Assembly: GCA_021399345.1 (NCBI GenBank)
Contig: JAAFKI010000014.1
Location: forward strand, 1-52,524
Direction: 5' to 3'
Origin: Candidatus Heimdallarchaeota archaeon
Lineage (GTDB): Archaea; Asgardarchaeota; Heimdallarchaeia; Heimdallarchaeales; Heimdallarchaeaceae
DNA: 52,524 bases
Part shown: positions 41,699-50,041 of the stretch, one piece after another
Layout: every line of letters starts with the position of its first letter
Numbering within the stretch: the first letter of the stretch is position 1
Translations under genes and position numbers: made by a program
The notes under the pieces: model-generated
Database searches by the model: none
Told to the model about the DNA's origin: nothing
What the model saw: only the letters and a program-made list of their open reading frames with translations

Positions 41699-41866
41699 AT
41701 GCAAGAGAAAAGAGAAATTAAATATGGTAAAGGCTCAAGACGATGCAGACGTTGTGGTACTCATCAAGCTATTATAAGACGAGGAGGACTATATGTTTGT
41801 AGACGATGCATTAGAGAAATATACGCCAAAATAGGTTTTAAGAAAACCGGCGGTAGAGGAGGATAA
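41699..41866 (+). CDS. rps14: Ribosomal protein S14 (zinc-binding type)
   Basis: A 55-aa protein found by translating the gap between L5 and S8. It reads KYGKGSRRCRRCGTHQAIIRRGGLYVCRRCIREIYAKIGFKK with the two CxxC pairs of the zinc-binding S14/S29e. A GGTGACGG site precedes the ATG, 9 nt after L5. Normal position and length for archaea. Confidence 0.95.
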   Translation: MQEKREIKYGKGSRRCRRCGTHQAIIRRGGLYVCRRCIREIYAKIGFKKTGGRGG

Positions 41867-41881
41867 GGAGGTAATATAAAA

Positions 41882-42271
41882 ATGCAAATGGATACACTAG
41901 CAGATGCCTTAACATCGATTCTGAATGCTGAAAAAACTGGAAAGAAAACCGTCACTGTCAAACCTGCAAGTAAAATAATTGCTAATGTTTTACGAACAAT
42001 TCAAAGAGCAGGATATCTAGGAGAACTAGAATATATCGAAAATAATAGAGGGGGAATGTTTGACATCCAACTCTTAGGTCGTATAAACAAGTGTGGTGTT
42101 ATCAAACCTCGTTTCCCAATCGGAAAAGATGAATTTGAGGATGAAGAACGTGCGTATCTCCCCGCAAGAGGATTCGGTATACTTGTAGTCACTACCCCAG
42201 AAGGCGTTATGACACACGAAGATGCAAAAGAGAAAAACATCGGTGGCCGTTTATTGGCTTACATATTCTAA
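41882..42271 (+). CDS. rps8: Ribosomal protein S8
   Basis: Small-subunit protein binding the central domain of 16S rRNA, 129 aa. Motifs: DTLADALTSILNAEKTGKKTVTVKPASKIIANVL, IQLLGRINKCGVIKPRF and the C-terminal ARGFGILVVTTPEGVMTHEDA. A strong AAGGAGGTAA site precedes the ATG. Confidence 0.95.
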   Translation: MQMDTLADALTSILNAEKTGKKTVTVKPASKIIANVLRTIQRAGYLGELEYIENNRGGMFDIQLLGRINKCGVIKPRFPIGKDEFEDEERAYLPARGFGILVVTTPEGVMTHEDAKEKNIGGRLLAYIF

Positions 42272-42281
42272 GGTGATTAAA

Positions 42282-42833
42282 ATGAAACAGTTATACATCG
42301 AAAGAAGTATCGAACTTCCTGAAGATTTGAAGATAATAGTTAAAGATCGACATGTAACTATTGAAGGACCTAAAGGTACTTTGACAAGAAACTTTGATCC
42401 AACTGATATCGAAATTACAAAGAAAGGCAAAAAAGTTGATATCAAGGCTTATTATATAAATAAAAAACGAAAAGCAGCAACCCTTGCAGTAGTTGGGTAC
42501 ATAAACAACATGATCAAGGGCGTAATGCAGGGTTATACATACAAGTCTAAGATTGTTTTTAGTCACTTTCCTTTGACAGTTGAACCAGACAATAAGAAGA
42601 AAATTATAACCATCAAGAATTTGTATGGTGGTCGTAAGCACATAACTGTTCCTATAGTCGGTCCTGAAACTACAGTTAAAGTTGACAAAGATGATGTTAT
42701 CATCGAAGGTATTGATAAAGAAGCTGTAGGTCAAACGACAGCTAATATGCAAGAAGCATGTAGGTTAAGGGGTAAAAGAAAGAAAGATCCAGAAACCTTC
42801 ATGGATGGCGTTTGGTTGTGGGATAAAGAATAA
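42282..42833 (+). CDS. rpl6: Ribosomal protein L6
   Basis: Large-subunit protein at the base of the factor-binding site (L9 of eukaryotes). 183 aa from ATG 42282 (GGTGATT upstream). The frame is open earlier, but that part overlaps rps8. Two repeated domains: RSIELPEDLKIIVKDRHVTIEGPKGTLTRNF and GYTYKSKIVFSHFPL..., ending with EACRLRGKRKKDPETFMDGVWLWDKE. Confidence 0.94.
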   Translation: MKQLYIERSIELPEDLKIIVKDRHVTIEGPKGTLTRNFDPTDIEITKKGKKVDIKAYYINKKRKAATLAVVGYINNMIKGVMQGYTYKSKIVFSHFPLTVEPDNKKKIITIKNLYGGRKHITVPIVGPETTVKVDKDDVIIEGIDKEAVGQTTANMQEACRLRGKRKKDPETFMDGVWLWDKE

Positions 42834-42836
42834 TCC

Positions 42837-42857
42837 CTTCTTTTTTATTTTTCATTA
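42837..42857 (+). terminator. Possible terminator after L6
   Basis: A pyrimidine-rich run with three oligo-T blocks follows the L6 stop at once. Archaeal transcription often ends at such T-tracts. A TATA-like element at 42958-42967 then precedes L32e, which supports a transcript break here. Confidence 0.35.
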
Positions 42858-42957
42858 TTAATACTTTATTTAGTTTCTAATACTTCTAAATTTGAATGTG
42901 AATTTTATTATTATGATTTTTTAGGAGACTTTATGATTCTATTCTTGAATATCTTAA

Positions 42958-42967
42958 CTATAAAAAG
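42958..42967 (+). promoter_or_regulatory. TATA-like element before L32e
   Basis: CTATAAAAAG lies about 63 nt before the L32e ATG in the only long gap (about 200 bp) of the r-protein operon. It would start a transcript near 42993 and create a second unit L32e-L19e-L18-S5-L30-L15. Confidence 0.4.
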
Positions 42968-43029
42968 TATTAAAAACACCAGAAAGTAGGTAGCATAATT
43001 ACAAAGGTAACATTCTACCGTGAGTGCCT

Positions 43030-43557
43030 ATGACAGTCAATAAAAAACGATTGTTGGAAAAACGAAAAAAAATCAATGCTCGTAGACCTAACTTTGTACG
43101 TCAAGAAAGTTGGCGCTACAATAGAGTCAAGAAAAGTTGGCGAAAGCCCAAGGGTATTGATAATAAAATGAAAGAAAAACGCAAAGGTGTTCCTGCAATG
43201 GCCAGCGTTGGTTATAGAGGACCAAAAGCTGTCAGAGGTCTGCATCCTTCGGGTTATCAGGTAGTTCATGTTGCTAATATCTACGAACTTGATAAAGTAG
43301 ATAAAGAGACTGAAGCAGTAATTATTAAACATACTGTGGGGTCTCGGAAAAGGCAAACAATTCTCGACACAGCAGCAGATTTAGGTTTGAAAGTACTGAA
43401 TCCACCAGCTCGAATTGAAGAGTTTGGTGAAGTACTCGAAGATACTATGCTCGAAGAAGAGTATGAACTATTAGATGAAGATTTCGAATTGGATGAAGAT
43501 TTCGAGTTGGACGAAGACCTTGAAAAAGATGAAGAGTCAAAAGATGATTCTTCATAG
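43030..43557 (+). CDS. rpl32e: Ribosomal protein L32e with acidic repeat tail
   Basis: Archaeal/eukaryal large-subunit protein. Conserved part (residues 1-115): NKKRLLEKRKKINARRPNFVRQESWRYNRVKKSWRKPKG, then VPAMASVGYRGPKAVRGLHPSGY. From about residue 128 a D/E-rich tail follows with a tandem near-repeat, DEDFELDEDFELDEDLE, coded by GATGAAGATTTCGA-type units. Start ATG 43030 or GTG 43024. Confidence 0.93.
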   Translation: MTVNKKRLLEKRKKINARRPNFVRQESWRYNRVKKSWRKPKGIDNKMKEKRKGVPAMASVGYRGPKAVRGLHPSGYQVVHVANIYELDKVDKETEAVIIKHTVGSRKRQTILDTAADLGLKVLNPPARIEEFGEVLEDTMLEEEYELLDEDFELDEDFELDEDLEKDEESKDDSS

Positions 43558-43583
43558 AACAAAACTAACGTGAGGTTAAGTTT

Positions 43584-44048
43584 ATGGACGTAAAAACTCA
43601 AAGAAAAATAGCTGCTAAAGTATTAAAGGTCGGTGTTAACAGAGTTATAATCGAACCTGATAGTTTAAGTGATGTTGCTTTAGCGATTACTAGAGAGGAT
43701 ATTAGGCGTCATATAGATGACGGTGATATCAGAAAAAGAAAGGTTAAAGGAGTTAGTAGAGGGAGAGCAAGAGCTGTTGCGGCTAAGAAGAGAAAGGGTC
43801 AAAGAATTGGTCCCGGTAGTCGTAAAGGTCCTAAATACTCTCGTCTTCCTAGTAAAGACAGATGGATCGCAAAAATACGAGCTCAACGAAAATACCTTAA
43901 AAACCTTAGAGATGAAGGATATATTGATACTTTAAATTACAGAAAGTTATATCTCCAAGCTAAAGGTAGCCTTTTCCGCTCTGTACGCTATCTTCGAAAT
44001 TATATTGCTGAACATGGTTTAGCAAAGAAACGTCTTCCTGAATTATAA
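43584..44048 (+). CDS. rpl19e: Ribosomal protein L19e
   Basis: Archaeal/eukaryal large-subunit protein, 154 aa. Motifs: TQRKIAAKVLKVGVNRVIIEPD, ITREDIRRHIDDGDIRKRKVKGVSRGRARAV, KGQRIGPGSRKG and WIAKIRAQRKYLKNLRDEGYID. Normal length without an acidic tail. Confidence 0.95.
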   Translation: MDVKTQRKIAAKVLKVGVNRVIIEPDSLSDVALAITREDIRRHIDDGDIRKRKVKGVSRGRARAVAAKKRKGQRIGPGSRKGPKYSRLPSKDRWIAKIRAQRKYLKNLRDEGYIDTLNYRKLYLQAKGSLFRSVRYLRNYIAEHGLAKKRLPEL

Positions 44049-44062
44049 TAAGGTGATAAAAG

Positions 44063-44707
44063 ATGTCAAGAAGAAGCAGAAAGGGTTATAAAAAGAAAAG
44101 GAAGCTGCAGCCAAAGCGTCAAAGATATGGACCACTCTATAGAGTTCCATTTAGAAGACGCCGAGAAATGAAAACAGATTATAGGCAAAGAAAAAGACTC
44201 CTAAAATCTGGTAAAATTCGATTTGTAGCAAGGCCTTCAAATAAGCAAGTTTTGGTTCAGTTCGTTGAATCAAAAATTGGTGGCGATCAAACTTTTGTTC
44301 AAGTAAGATCAAATGAATTGAAGAATCATGGATGGGATATAGCTACTTCAAATCTACCTGCGGCTTATCTTACTGGCTATCTAGCTGGTAAAAAAGCTCT
44401 AAAATCTAAAATTAAAGCGGCAATTTTAGATGTTGGTACATTTGCTGTAAATCCAGGAACAAGAATGTTTGCTACTCTCAAGGGAGTAGTAGATGCTGGG
44501 ATAGCAATTCCATACAATGATAAAATGATGCCTTCTGAAGATAGAATCAGAGGAAAACACATCCAATCTTATGCCAAATTATTAGCTAAAGAAGATAAGG
44601 AGAAGTACAGTAAACTCTTCTCTAAATATCTCGAAGTTAATAAGAAGCCTGAGAATTTACCCTCGCTTTTCGATGAGGTAAAAGCTAAGATTGATACATT
44701 AAAGTGA
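44063..44707 (+). CDS. rpl18: Ribosomal protein L18
   Basis: 5S rRNA-binding protein, 214 aa. Motifs: [60 protein letters not shown] and [32 protein letters not shown]. Preceded by AAGGTGAT. The end overlaps the possible early start of S5. Confidence 0.94.
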   Translation: MSRRSRKGYKKKRKLQPKRQRYGPLYRVPFRRRREMKTDYRQRKRLLKSGKIRFVARPSNKQVLVQFVESKIGGDQTFVQVRSNELKNHGWDIATSNLPAAYLTGYLAGKKALKSKIKAAILDVGTFAVNPGTRMFATLKGVVDAGIAIPYNDKMMPSEDRIRGKHIQSYAKLLAKEDKEKYSKLFSKYLEVNKKPENLPSLFDEVKAKIDTLK

Positions 44708-44718
44708 GGCAGATAAAA

Positions 44719-45357
44719 ATGAGTAGAGATATGTATTTAGATTTGGATGCATGGAAACCTCGAACAAGAGTAGGGCGATTAGTTAAAGAGGGTAGAATTT
44801 CAAGCATCGACGAAATATTCCAACAGGGATTACCTCTGGTGGAACCTGAAATCATTGATATGTTGTTCGGTGATACTCTTGAGGATGATGTAGTTGATAT
44901 TAGTCTTGTTCAGAGACAAACAGACGCTGGTAGAAAACGCAAATTCCGCGCAACTGTTGTTGTAGGAAATCGTAATGGTTACGTTGGCGTTGGAGAAGCT
45001 AAGCTAAAAGAAATTGGTCCAGCTATCAAAAAGGCCATAGTTAATGCTAAATTAAATATTAGACCAGTAAGACGAGGATGTGGATCATGGGAATGCTCAT
45101 GCGGAACTCAACATACAGTACCTTTCAAGGTTTCTGGAAAAGTAGGGTCAACTAAAGTTATACTATATCCTGCACCACGAGGTTTAGGTCTAGTAGTTGG
45201 AAATACCGCTAAAACAGTTCTAGAATTAGCTGGAATAGCCGATGTGTGGAGTAAGACATTTGGAGAAACTCGTACTACCTCAAACTTTGCTAAATCAACT
45301 TTTGAGGCATTAAAAAATAGTTATTCCATTATGGCTCCATATGATTGGACAAGATAG
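44719..45357 (+). CDS. rps5: Ribosomal protein S5
   Basis: Small-subunit protein involved in decoding fidelity, 212 aa from ATG 44719. Motifs: [67 protein letters not shown] and the C-terminal [22 protein letters not shown]. The insert with CGSWECSCG is typical of archaeal S5. Confidence 0.94.
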   Translation: MSRDMYLDLDAWKPRTRVGRLVKEGRISSIDEIFQQGLPLVEPEIIDMLFGDTLEDDVVDISLVQRQTDAGRKRKFRATVVVGNRNGYVGVGEAKLKEIGPAIKKAIVNAKLNIRPVRRGCGSWECSCGTQHTVPFKVSGKVGSTKVILYPAPRGLGLVVGNTAKTVLELAGIADVWSKTFGETRTTSNFAKSTFEALKNSYSIMAPYDWTR

Positions 45358-45370
45358 GAAAGTGAGAGAA

Positions 45371-45859
45371 ATGAGTCAAACTAAAGATAAACCAGAATTA
45401 TTGGCGGTTATTCGATTAAGAGGAACGATCAATGTTCATTATAATGTTCGTGAAACTCTGAAGATGTTAAATGTTAGAAGAAGCAACTATATGACTCTTG
45501 TTCCTAACACTTCTTCATATGTGGGTATGCTCAAAAAAGCTAAAGATCACCTAACATGGGGCGAGGTTAGTCAAGAGGCATTGGAATACGTTATTACTAA
45601 GAGAGGAGAATTACCTGGTAGGACCAAAATTTCTAACAAATATCTGAAAGAAAATTCCTCCTACACAACAATCAAAGCACTTTCCAAAGCATTAATTAAT
45701 GGAGAAACAAGCTTAGGTGATATAACTGGGTTGAAAAAATTCTTCAGACTCCATCCTGCATCAAAAGGATATAAATCCATGAAACGCGGTTTCGCAGAAG
45801 GCGGAGATTTGGGGTATAGAGGAAATACAATCAATGAGCTAATAATAAGAATGTCGTGA
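45371..45859 (+). CDS. rpl30: Ribosomal protein L30
   Basis: Archaeal-type L30 (L7 of eukaryotes), 162 aa from ATG 45371. Motifs: LLAVIRLRGTINVHYNVRETLKMLNVRRSNYMTLV, LTWGEVSQEALEYVITKRGEL and RLHPASKGYKSMKRGFAEGGDLGYRG. The stop overlaps the L15 ribosome-binding site. Confidence 0.94.
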   Translation: MSQTKDKPELLAVIRLRGTINVHYNVRETLKMLNVRRSNYMTLVPNTSSYVGMLKKAKDHLTWGEVSQEALEYVITKRGELPGRTKISNKYLKENSSYTTIKALSKALINGETSLGDITGLKKFFRLHPASKGYKSMKRGFAEGGDLGYRGNTINELIIRMS

Positions 45860-45864
45860 TGTTA

Positions 45865-46308
45865 ATGACAGTAAGAAAAAGAAAAAAGGTTAGACGAGAA
45901 CGTGGATACCGTACCCATGGCTGGGGAATTGTTCGAACTCACAGAGGAAGTGGTATGCGTGGTGGAGTTGGTAAAGCTGCTCCTATGTCACATCATTGGA
46001 TTCAAACAATTAAGGGACTTCGTCCTCCTGTTGGAAAGAAAGGTTTTGTTCGTCCTTCTGCTGTAACTGAGAAGACCCATCAAATTAACATTTCTCATCT
46101 TGAAGCTATGATCCCTTCATTGTTAAATGAGGGATTAGCAGTTAAGAAGGGAGAAAAATTTGAGATAAAACTGGAAGAACTTGGTTATACTAAATTACTT
46201 GCTCAAGGTAATATAACTCTCCCAATGAGTATAACGGTTAATAAAGCATCTGAGAAAGCAATTGCCAAAATCAAAAAAGCTGGCGGTAAAGTAAACCTAA
46301 TAGAATAG
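45865..46308 (+). CDS. rpl15: Ribosomal protein L15
   Basis: Large-subunit protein (L27a of eukaryotes), 147 aa from ATG 45865 after GTGAT. Motifs: RGYRTHGWGIVRTHRGSGMRGGVGKAAPMSHHWIQTIKG and PMSITVNKASEKAIAKIKKAGGKV. In most archaea secY follows; here secY lies about 5.6 kb away on the other strand. Confidence 0.94.
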   Translation: MTVRKRKKVRRERGYRTHGWGIVRTHRGSGMRGGVGKAAPMSHHWIQTIKGLRPPVGKKGFVRPSAVTEKTHQINISHLEAMIPSLLNEGLAVKKGEKFEIKLEELGYTKLLAQGNITLPMSITVNKASEKAIAKIKKAGGKVNLIE

Positions 46309-46431
46309 TTTCTTTACCTCTATTCCTTATTTTTTATTCATCTTTAAGATTTTAACCTATTCTGATGATATTCTATTCCTTTCACTATACGAAAACCTTT
46401 TGTTTAAGTGTTCTAATCTGGGTTGAATAGC

Positions 46432-47046
46432 ATGAAAGTTTTTATTCTAGTTGGTTTGCAACTGAGCGGAAAATCATCTCATGGTCACAAATTGAGAGAA
46501 GAAGAAAATATTCCCATGATAGAAACAGGCCATGCAGTTTACCATGAGCTGAAAAAGCAGAACCTCGAGGTAAACCATAAGAATACATCAGAAGTTATTA
46601 TAGGACTTCTTTCAAGAGATCCAACAGCTTTTACTCAAACCATTCTGGAATTCGAAAAAGAGAAATATGTAGACTCTTCTGTTCTGATTCTTAATGGTGT
46701 TAAATCTTCTGCAGAAATTAATTATACAAAAGACAAGTTTGGGAAGAATAATGTCTTTGTTTTAGGTTTTCATGCAGGGCAGCTTACCAGGTTCAATAGA
46801 GTAACAAACCCCGATCGTTTTGCAGTATCTGGAAGATATCTTGAAAAAACTCAAGAAGATCAAGATTTAGCAAAATGGGCGAATTTTAAAAGTAGGGATG
46901 TGCGTGAAATCGGTCTAGGTATAGGTAAAGCAATAGCAACAGCTAACCACATTATTGTCACTGAAGATAAAGATTGGCCTTATTATACTTTTGAAATCTC
47001 TTATAAGAATTTTAAAAAATATGTTTTAGCAAAATTAAGTGTTTAG
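46432..47046 (+). CDS. UPF0200-like P-loop kinase family protein
   Basis: A 204-aa protein from ATG 46432. It has an adenylate-kinase-like P-loop, LVGLQLSGKSSHGH, and the UPF0200 pattern: IPMIETGHAVYHELKKQ, ILNGVKSSAEINYTKDKFG, VFVLGFHAGQLTRFNRV and the late SRDVREIGLGIGKAIATANHIIVTE. The conserved Gly before GKS is Ser (QLSGKS), which P-loops tolerate. The archaeal family is annotated as dephospho-CoA-kinase-like, but the substrate is not settled. Convergent with cbf5. Confidence 0.78.
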   Translation: MKVFILVGLQLSGKSSHGHKLREEENIPMIETGHAVYHELKKQNLEVNHKNTSEVIIGLLSRDPTAFTQTILEFEKEKYVDSSVLILNGVKSSAEINYTKDKFGKNNVFVLGFHAGQLTRFNRVTNPDRFAVSGRYLEKTQEDQDLAKWANFKSRDVREIGLGIGKAIATANHIIVTEDKDWPYYTFEISYKNFKKYVLAKLSV

Positions 47047-47065
47047 ATACTTAAATAGTAAGAAA

Positions 47066-48076
47066 TTATTTTGCTTTTGAACTTGGGTAGGTTCCTATTG
47101 GCATAAGAACTCTTTTTACACTTGCTAAAATACCACGATTCGAACTCTCTATGCTATCAGATGAAAGCTGCATCTCTCCTAATGCGATTAACTCATGTTT
47201 AAGTGTAAAAATACCAACTAAATCACCCTTACCAAACTTGTCAGTATATTTGGACAATCCAGGCATAGCAAGGGGTGCTCCATGACAAAGGGAATCTACT
47301 GTACTGTCTTTCACAAAGAGTTTTGGTATATGCTTGACTCCAAATTCCATAGGAAGTATGATATTTCGAAGTGGCACTTCATCCTTCTCTTCAAGATACC
47401 AGCTATAAGCATCATAGAGGTCTTGAAGTGTTGATAAGTGATCATCTTCAGTAAAGGGTCCAGATCTAATTCTACGTAATTCCTTCATGTGCGCGCCACA
47501 AGAGAGACTTTGACCGATATCGTGACAATACTTTCTAATGTAAGTTCCTGCTTGACAACTTACTCTAAATAATACTTCCCTTTCTTTTATCTGAATAATC
47601 TCATTTTCGTAAATTTTTCTAATTCTCAAAACTCTTTTTACACTAGATCTTAAAGGAGGGCGCTGATAAAGCTCTCCTAAATATTCCTTCATTATGTCCT
47701 TAATTTTCCCTTCTTCAACATCTTTGTGCAATTTCATATTGCAAATATATTCTTTACCTGCAAGTAATAAAGTATCTAGAATTCTTGTGGCTTTGCTAAG
47801 TGCAACTGGCAAAACACCTGTAACGTGGGGATCCAAAGTACCAGAATGACCTGCACGGGGTATATCGAGTATTTTCTTAACATAACTAACAACCTCGTGA
47901 CTTGTTGGTTTAGGTGGTTTATCTAAATTTATTATCCCGTATTGTAATAGTTCTTCAATAGATCGATCTGTTGGGATTTTACCCCATCTGAAGTTAGTTG
48001 TATCACTTGACAAATCTACTATCTTGTCATTTTCATTGCCTAAAACAATCTTTGAAGGAGTAAAAATAATTGTCAT
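47066..48076 (-). CDS. cbf5: H/ACA RNP pseudouridine synthase Cbf5 (TruB family)
   Basis: Catalytic subunit of archaeal H/ACA RNPs; also able to modify tRNA U55 without guide. The 336 aa contain INLDKPPKPTSHEVVSYVKKIL, the catalytic GHSGTLDPHVTGVLPVAL (Asp in GTLDP), RVSCQAGTYIRKYCHDIG and a C-terminal PUA domain (VDSLCHGAPLAMPGLSKY...GDLVGIFTLKHELIALG). Its partner Nop10 is encoded at 13652-13828. Last gene of the minus-strand block starting beyond L34e. Confidence 0.95.
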   Translation of the reverse strand: MTIIFTPSKIVLGNENDKIVDLSSDTTNFRWGKIPTDRSIEELLQYGIINLDKPPKPTSHEVVSYVKKILDIPRAGHSGTLDPHVTGVLPVALSKATRILDTLLLAGKEYICNMKLHKDVEEGKIKDIMKEYLGELYQRPPLRSSVKRVLRIRKIYENEIIQIKEREVLFRVSCQAGTYIRKYCHDIGQSLSCGAHMKELRRIRSGPFTEDDHLSTLQDLYDAYSWYLEEKDEVPLRNIILPMEFGVKHIPKLFVKDSTVDSLCHGAPLAMPGLSKYTDKFGKGDLVGIFTLKHELIALGEMQLSSDSIESSNRGILASVKRVLMPIGTYPSSKAK

Positions 48077-48128
48077 ATTTCACCAACTATTGAAAAAGGG
48101 GAGATATTAAGTTTGAGGATAAAGAAAC

Positions 48129-48404
48129 TTAAGGAATTATAATCTCTTCCATAAATTTCTTCAATTTTGCAACTTCAATTGCTGCGACGACTTCTTCATC
48201 TGTTGCATCTCTTTTGATTGCAACAACTTTATCTGTTGGTTCTAAATGTCTTATATTGCATTTGCGACGACGAACTGAAGATACTATTTTTGGCCCAGTA
48301 AGGAGAACATAGTTTTCGTTTATAATGTCGACTATTATTCCTTTCTTTCCTGCTTCTCTTCCATTTGTCTTAACAATAACTCTTCCAATTTGAATTGCTG
48401 TCAT
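48129..48404 (-). CDS. rpl14e: Ribosomal protein L14e
   Basis: A 91-aa KOW-domain large-subunit protein of archaea and eukaryotes. IQIGRVIVKTNGREAGKKGIIVDIINENYVLLTGP and RRRKCNIRHLEPT are diagnostic. Its ATG overlaps the stop of cmk (ATGA). The order Cmk-L14e-Cbf5 is conserved in archaea. Confidence 0.94.
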   Translation of the reverse strand: MTAIQIGRVIVKTNGREAGKKGIIVDIINENYVLLTGPKIVSSVRRRKCNIRHLEPTDKVVAIKRDATDEEVVAAIEVAKLKKFMEEIIIP

Positions 48405-48946
48405 TCTTTTTCACCTTTTAATTTTCTATTAAACGCAGTTAATATTATTTCAACACATTCAAAGGCGTTGAATTTCTGTGAATTAATTATCAGATCATAG
48501 ATAGTCAAATCAGTGATATCGATTTTATACAGTTTTTGATATCTGTTTTTTTCAGATTCTTCTCTAGCCTTTGTTTCTTGAATAATAATTTCAACTGTTT
48601 TGTTTTCTCTTTCAGATATTCTTTGAATTCTTAAATCAAACGGAGCTGTAATATAAATGAGTATGTCTGCTTCGTTTCTAAGCATCCATCCTCCTAATTG
48701 TGCGTCAATAACTATATTGTCCCTTGTTTGACCAAATTCTAATGTTTTATCATCAATGTATTTATCAATCTCTTCTTTTAGTTCAGCATGTTTACTGAAT
48801 TCTTCAAGACTCATATTTTCTTTTTTTGCCATATCTCTAAACAGTTCACCAGCTGATATATACTCATATCCTAAACTCTCCGCAACTTTCCTAGCAGCAG
48901 TGCTTTTTCCGGAACCGTGCGGACCTGAAACTGCGATAATTGGCAA
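48401..48946 (-). CDS. cmk: Cytidylate kinase
   Basis: Phosphorylates CMP and dCMP. The 181-aa archaeal form begins IIAVSGPHGSGKSTAARKVAESLGYEYISAGELFRDMA (Walker A plus NMP-binding start) and contains EFGQTRDNIVIDAQLGGWMLR and the lid region RISERENKTVEI. It lies between L34e and L14e as in other archaea. Confidence 0.93.
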   Translation of the reverse strand: MPIIAVSGPHGSGKSTAARKVAESLGYEYISAGELFRDMAKKENMSLEEFSKHAELKEEIDKYIDDKTLEFGQTRDNIVIDAQLGGWMLRNEADILIYITAPFDLRIQRISERENKTVEIIIQETKAREESEKNRYQKLYKIDITDLTIYDLIINSQKFNAFECVEIILTAFNRKLKGEKE

Positions 48947-48964
48947 TTTGCCACATCCTCAGAA

Positions 48965-49222
48965 TTAACTGCGAACTTCTGCCTTAATTGCATTCTTTAA
49001 GCAATTTGAGCATAAATGTCCCGCATGTTGTCTTGTTGGCAAACGTTCAGAACGAGACATTTTTCTTACTCTATTCTGATTACCAAAAGCTACTCCATGA
49101 ACGATAGCTCCACAGTTAGCACAATGTGGCTTTTTTGTTCTTTTGTCTACTCTTCTCAACTTAGTTCCAGAGGGTGTTCTTCGCTTTCTTGTTTTTGCAA
49201 CTCGTAATGAAGGTTTAACCAT
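48965..49222 (-). CDS. rpl34e: Ribosomal protein L34e
   Basis: An 85-aa zinc-binding large-subunit protein: VAKTRKRRTPSGTKLRRVDKRTKKPHCANCGAIVHGV, then SERLPTRQHAGHLCSNCL. The CxxC pairs and order are those of the archaeal family. Confidence 0.94.
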   Translation of the reverse strand: MVKPSLRVAKTRKRRTPSGTKLRRVDKRTKKPHCANCGAIVHGVAFGNQNRVRKMSRSERLPTRQHAGHLCSNCLKNAIKAEVRS

Positions 49223-49243
49223 TTTAATTCCTCATAATAATTT

Positions 49244-49942
49244 TCATTCTTTTTTGGTGGTAGTTTTCTTTCTAGCTAATTGTTCTTTGGCAGATGAAAC
49301 TGGTGTTTTAACTTGTTTTTCCTTAACAGTTGTTGATTTGGATTTAGCTGCTCCTGATGGAGTGACTCCAAATATTCTGGAAATTATTGAACCAAAAGCA
49401 AAAGCAGTTATGAAATACCAAGTTGAAAAGGGAACTTTTGAGAAGAAGCGTCCATTGTACTCTTCAAGTCCAAACCAAGGATTGCTTCCTATCCATGGGA
49501 AGTTTCCAAAATTGAAAGGTAACCAAGCATAATAATGTGTTACTGGATTTGCTTCAGAGGGAACACCACTTGGGAAGGCACCTCGTAAAATTGCAAATAT
49601 TAACAAGAAAGGAATAGTTGTAAAAAGCATTGGCTTCATTCGTTTGAACATCATAGAGGATTGCATTTTCTTGATTCTTTCCTCATCCCTTTTTACACTT
49701 AACCATAATTTCTTATCTGCAGTTTGCATTGCTTTCTTTCTTCTTTGATTCCATTCATTGACTTTTTGCATACTTTCCTTTAATGCATCAACGTCTGAAA
49801 CTACTCTGGTGATTGTTGTTGATATAATGGCAAGTAAAACAGAAGTTAATGCAATGATCCACGCTGAAGTGGGCCTTTGATTAAGTCCATGTTCTATCAT
49901 CCAGTTTGTTAATCCTTTAAACCAATTATCCCAGAAAGCCAT
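49244..49942 (-). CDS. DUF106 / EMC3-TMCO1-like membrane insertase homologue
   Basis: A 232-aa membrane protein of the Oxa1 superfamily (Get1/EMC3/TMCO1 group), thought to help insert membrane proteins. TM1 is at about 29-48 (WIIALTSVLLAIISTTI). The basic coiled coil follows (about 50-95, MQKVNEWNQRRKKAMQTADKKLWLSVKRDEERIKKM), with TM2 (about 103-122, PMLFTTIPFLLIFAILRG) and TM3 (about 175-193). The Lys/Thr tail is cytosolic. A hydrophilic insert lies between TM2 and TM3. It sits beside L34e and near secY, as usual. Confidence 0.87.
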   Translation of the reverse strand: MAFWDNWFKGLTNWMIEHGLNQRPTSAWIIALTSVLLAIISTTITRVVSDVDALKESMQKVNEWNQRRKKAMQTADKKLWLSVKRDEERIKKMQSSMMFKRMKPMLFTTIPFLLIFAILRGAFPSGVPSEANPVTHYYAWLPFNFGNFPWIGSNPWFGLEEYNGRFFSKVPFSTWYFITAFAFGSIISRIFGVTPSGAAKSKSTTVKEKQVKTPVSSAKEQLARKKTTTKKE

Positions 49943-50041
49943 AATTAAACCACATTCTGTACTATACTTACACGAAAAATGATTTTCTTTTTAAAAGCTT
50001 TTGTAATTGGAGTATACTAAAAAAATGCAATTTTGTAAAAA

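Noticed and set aside
42222..42281. Earlier start for L6 inside rps8
   Set aside because: It overlaps the S8 coding region by 50 nt and a clear GGTGATT site precedes ATG 42282.
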